A DNA stretch of 6,620 nucleotides. Source: Gammaproteobacteria bacterium (GTDB lineage: Bacteria; Pseudomonadota; Gammaproteobacteria; Pseudomonadales; Azotimanducaceae). Shown in pieces: positions 4,834 to 6,620 of this stretch. Every line of letters begins with the position of its first letter. The stretch's first letter is position 1. The position numbers were made by a program, and so were the translations under genes. The notes beneath the pieces were generated by a model. It was not told the origin of the DNA. It ran no database searches and was given only the letters and a program-made list of their open reading frames with translations. The DNA is taken from the NCBI GenBank assembly GCA_030430515.1, contig JAUIKX010000199.1:1-6620 (forward strand). The letters run 5' to 3'.

Positions 4834-5262
4834 ATGAGCGTGGAAAGGACCCTGTCCATCGTCAAGCCCGATGCAGTGCGGCGTAACATCATCGGCGAGA
4901 TCTACTCGCGTTTCGAAAAGGGCGGCCTGCGCATCGTTGCAGCGAAAATGCTGCGCCTCACCGAAGACCAGGTAAAAGGCTTCTACGCAGAGCACGACGG
5001 CAAGCCCTTCTTTGCTGACCTCTGCGACTACATGCGCTCCGGGCCGGTGGTGGTTCAGGTGCTCGAAGGTGAGGACGCCATCGCCACGAACCGCAAGCTC
5101 ATGGGCGCCACCAACCCGGCCGAAGCAGAGCCCGGCACCATCCGCGCTGACTTCGCCGAGTCCATCGACGCCAACGCGGTGCACGGTTCCGATGCGCCGG
5201 AGTCCGCGGCGCGGGAAATCGCCTATTTCTTCGAGGCTTCAGAACTCTGCGACCGCGACTGA
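4834..5262 (+). CDS. ndk: nucleoside diphosphate kinase
   Basis: Transfers the gamma-phosphate of ATP to nucleoside diphosphates through a phosphohistidine, balancing NTP and dNTP pools in the cytosol. The 142 residues match the bacterial family (about 140-143). It begins MSVERTLSIVKPDAV, with K11 as the nucleotide-binding lysine. The signature NAVHGSDAPESAAREIAYFF (174 bases from the 3' part, residues 114-133) holds the active-site histidine H117. The segment FYAEHDGKPFF is typical of gammaproteobacterial Ndk. The ATG is supported by GGAG nine nt upstream. It has its own promoter and leader, and rlmN follows after 23 bp without a terminator, so ndk, rlmN and pilF are probably co-transcribed. 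In Pseudomonas this gene follows the isc operon with iscU, hscBA and fdx in between; those are missing here. Confidence 0.97.
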   Translation: MSVERTLSIVKPDAVRRNIIGEIYSRFEKGGLRIVAAKMLRLTEDQVKGFYAEHDGKPFFADLCDYMRSGPVVVQVLEGEDAIATNRKLMGATNPAEAEPGTIRADFAESIDANAVHGSDAPESAAREIAYFFEASELCDRD

Positions 5263-5285
5263 CCGGTACCGAGAGAAGCCAGAGC

Positions 5286-6431
5286 GTGTCTGAACCCATC
5301 AACTTCTATGACCTGAACCAGAACGGACTCACTGAGTTCGTGGTGGCTGCCGGCCACCAGAAATTCAGGGCGAAGCAGTTGATGAAGTGGGTGTACCACC
5401 AGGGCATCACCGAGTTCTCGGCGATGACCGACCTGTCCCTGGCCATGCGCGCGTGGCTCGCCGAGTCGGTGTGTTTCGACCTGCCTGAAGTAGTGCACCA
5501 CGCCGTATCGAAAGACGGTACGGCGAAATGGGTGGTTCGGCTCGCCAGCGGCAACTGCGTGGAAACCGTGCTCATTCCGGAAAAGTCGGAAGGCCGCGTG
5601 CGCAACACGCTCTGCGTCTCTTCGCAGGTAGGCTGCATGCTCGACTGCACGTTCTGCTCCACAGGCAAGCAGGGGTTCAACGGCAACCTGAGCACCGCTG
5701 AGATCATCGGCCAGGTGCTGATCGCCAACCAGATGCTGGCGGAGCGTAACGAGGCGGTGACCAACATCGTTTTCATGGGCATGGGCGAACCGCTGCTCAA
5801 CTATGAGGCGGTGATGGCTGCGGCGGATCTGATGATGGACGACTTCGCGTTTGGCCTGTCCAAGCGCCGCGTCACCGTCTCGACAGCAGGCCTCGTACCC
5901 GCCATCCACGAAATGATGGGGCGCACCGATATGTCTCTTGCCGTATCGCTGCACGCGCCCAACGACGAGCTGCGCAACGGACTCGTGCCGCTGAACCGCA
6001 AGTACCCGATCAAAGAGCTGATCCGCGTCTGCTCCGATTACATCGAGAGCCTCGGCGAGCGGCGCTCCATGACCATCGAGTACACGCTCATGGATGGTGT
6101 CAACGACAAGCTGTCGCATGCGCACGAACTCGCCGAGCTGCTCGCCAACGTGCGCTGCAAGATCAACCTCATTCCTTTCAACCCGTTCCCGGGCTCCGGT
6201 TTCAAGCGTCCGAGCATGAACCGTGTGCGCGCATTTCAAACGGTGTTGATGCAGCGTGGTTTTGCGACCATGCTGCGCACGACACGCGGCGACGACATCG
6301 ACGCGGCGTGCGGGCAGCTGGTGGGGCAGGTGCAGGACCGCACCCAGCGCCAGGCCCGTTATCGTGAACATCTGAAGGCGGGACGAACCGCCGCGCAAAC
6401 CCGCAGGATTGCGGCGAAGGAGCTGGCATGA
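5286..6431 (+). CDS. rlmN: RlmN, dual-specificity 23S rRNA A2503/tRNA A37 C2-methyltransferase
   Basis: Radical-SAM enzyme that methylates C2 of A2503 in 23S rRNA and of A37 in some tRNAs. 381 residues, normal length. The cluster motif CMLDCTFC gives C117, C121 and C124 as [4Fe-4S] ligands, preceded by C110 in LCVSSQVGC and matched by C342 in RGDDIDAACGQL. C110 and C342 correspond to the two catalytic cysteines of E. coli RlmN (C118, C355). SAM-binding MGMGEPLLNY, the VSLHAPND segment and LIPFNPFPGS are all intact. The GTG start is chosen because MSEPINFYDL fits the family and AGAGAAG lies upstream at normal spacing. It is 23 bp after ndk and overlaps the next gene by 4 bp (ATGA). It depends on Fe-S supply, which in this organism cannot come from a complete local isc operon. 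Confidence 0.97.
   Translation: MSEPINFYDLNQNGLTEFVVAAGHQKFRAKQLMKWVYHQGITEFSAMTDLSLAMRAWLAESVCFDLPEVVHHAVSKDGTAKWVVRLASGNCVETVLIPEKSEGRVRNTLCVSSQVGCMLDCTFCSTGKQGFNGNLSTAEIIGQVLIANQMLAERNEAVTNIVFMGMGEPLLNYEAVMAAADLMMDDFAFGLSKRRVTVSTAGLVPAIHEMMGRTDMSLAVSLHAPNDELRNGLVPLNRKYPIKELIRVCSDYIESLGERRSMTIEYTLMDGVNDKLSHAHELAELLANVRCKINLIPFNPFPGSGFKRPSMNRVRAFQTVLMQRGFATMLRTTRGDDIDAACGQLVGQVQDRTQRQARYREHLKAGRTAAQTRRIAAKELA
6417..6422 (+). promoter_or_regulatory. Shine-Dalgarno of pilF/pilW
   Basis: AAGGAG five nt before ATG 6428 selects this start over the in-frame ATG at 6440 (17 nt away). It lies inside the last codons of rlmN. Confidence 0.7.
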
Positions 6432-6620
6432 CGCGCAGCATGAAACTGTTACTGGCATCGCTCGTCTGCGGTGCGCTGGGCGGTTGCGTAACCCCCGTGT
6501 CCGGCGGTATGCCGGAGCCGGCGCCTGCTGAAAACCGCATCAAGGCCCGCCTGGATCTGGCCCGTGGTTACATCAACGAGCAGTCCTGGAACAACGCCAA
6601 ACGTTCACTGCTCAAAGCAC
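6428..6620 (+). CDS. pilF: PilF/PilW-type type IV pilus biogenesis lipoprotein (5' part, cut by right edge)
   Basis: The first 64 codons only. The family is an outer-membrane lipoprotein built of TPR repeats that is needed for assembly or stability of the PilQ secretin and the pilus. The N-terminus has a basic start (MTRSMK), a hydrophobic stretch LLLASLVCGAL and a lipobox LGGC with lipidated C20, then a linker rich in Pro, Gly and Ala (21-34). The first TPR-like helix pair begins at RIKARLDLARGYINEQSW and NNAKRSLLKA (36-64), matching the opening of PilF/PilW. The start overlaps the rlmN stop (ATGA) and has a strong Shine-Dalgarno. Position after rlmN is conserved in Pseudomonas-like genomes, which supports the call. 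Length and repeat number cannot be judged. Confidence 0.88.
   Translation, partial: MTRSMKLLLASLVCGALGGCVTPVSGGMPEPAPAENRIKARLDLARGYINEQSWNNAKRSLLKA

Noticed and set aside
5223..6458. 411-codon open frame on the minus strand opposite rlmN
   Set aside because: It lies wholly antisense to a well-conserved rlmN and has no recognisable motifs; long antisense frames are common in GC-rich genes.

Overview
The window is GC-rich chromosomal DNA with densely packed genes. It most resembles a gammaproteobacterium. The order suhB (divergent) – trmJ – iscR – iscS – ndk – rlmN – pilF/pilW follows the backbone seen in Pseudomonas-type gammaproteobacteria, and the proteins read as close relatives of E. coli and Pseudomonas versions. 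I cannot name the genus. Every long stretch is explained by nine genes: seven complete, and suhB and pilF cut by the window edges. There are no rRNA or tRNA genes, insertion sequences or CRISPR arrays.

Left region (1-1311): the N-terminal 170 codons of suhB lie on the minus strand. Divergent from it is trmJ, a tRNA 2'-O-methyltransferase gene that starts at TTG. Candidate promoters for the two genes share almost the same -10 base pairs in the 80-bp gap.

Middle-left region (1377-3040): a two-gene unit that is not part of the classic isc neighbourhood. A GlxA-type AraC regulator with a DJ-1/PfpI sensor domain overlaps by 4 bp a stand-alone DJ-1/PfpI enzyme of the isonitrile hydratase type. It sits between trmJ and iscR.

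Middle region (3041-4687): iscR and iscS overlap by 4 bp and are preceded by a convincing type 1 IscR site, so autoregulation by the Fe-S form of IscR is likely. The rest of the usual operon (iscU, iscA, hscB, hscA, fdx) is absent: ndk follows after a 146-bp gap. This IscS also ends about 20 residues early and lacks the C-terminal tail that E. coli IscS uses to dock IscU. The missing scaffold gene and the missing tail tell the same story. This organism probably builds clusters with another system, such as SUF, and keeps IscS mainly as a general sulfur donor (for example for tRNA thiolation), with IscR as the Fe-S sensor. This is the most interesting feature of the window.

Right region (4688-6620): a perfect TATAAT with a GC-rich discriminator, then a structured leader of about 130 nt, precede ndk. 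rlmN, a radical-SAM methyltransferase that itself needs an Fe-S cluster, follows. It overlaps the start of a PilF/PilW-type type IV pilus lipoprotein by 4 bp.
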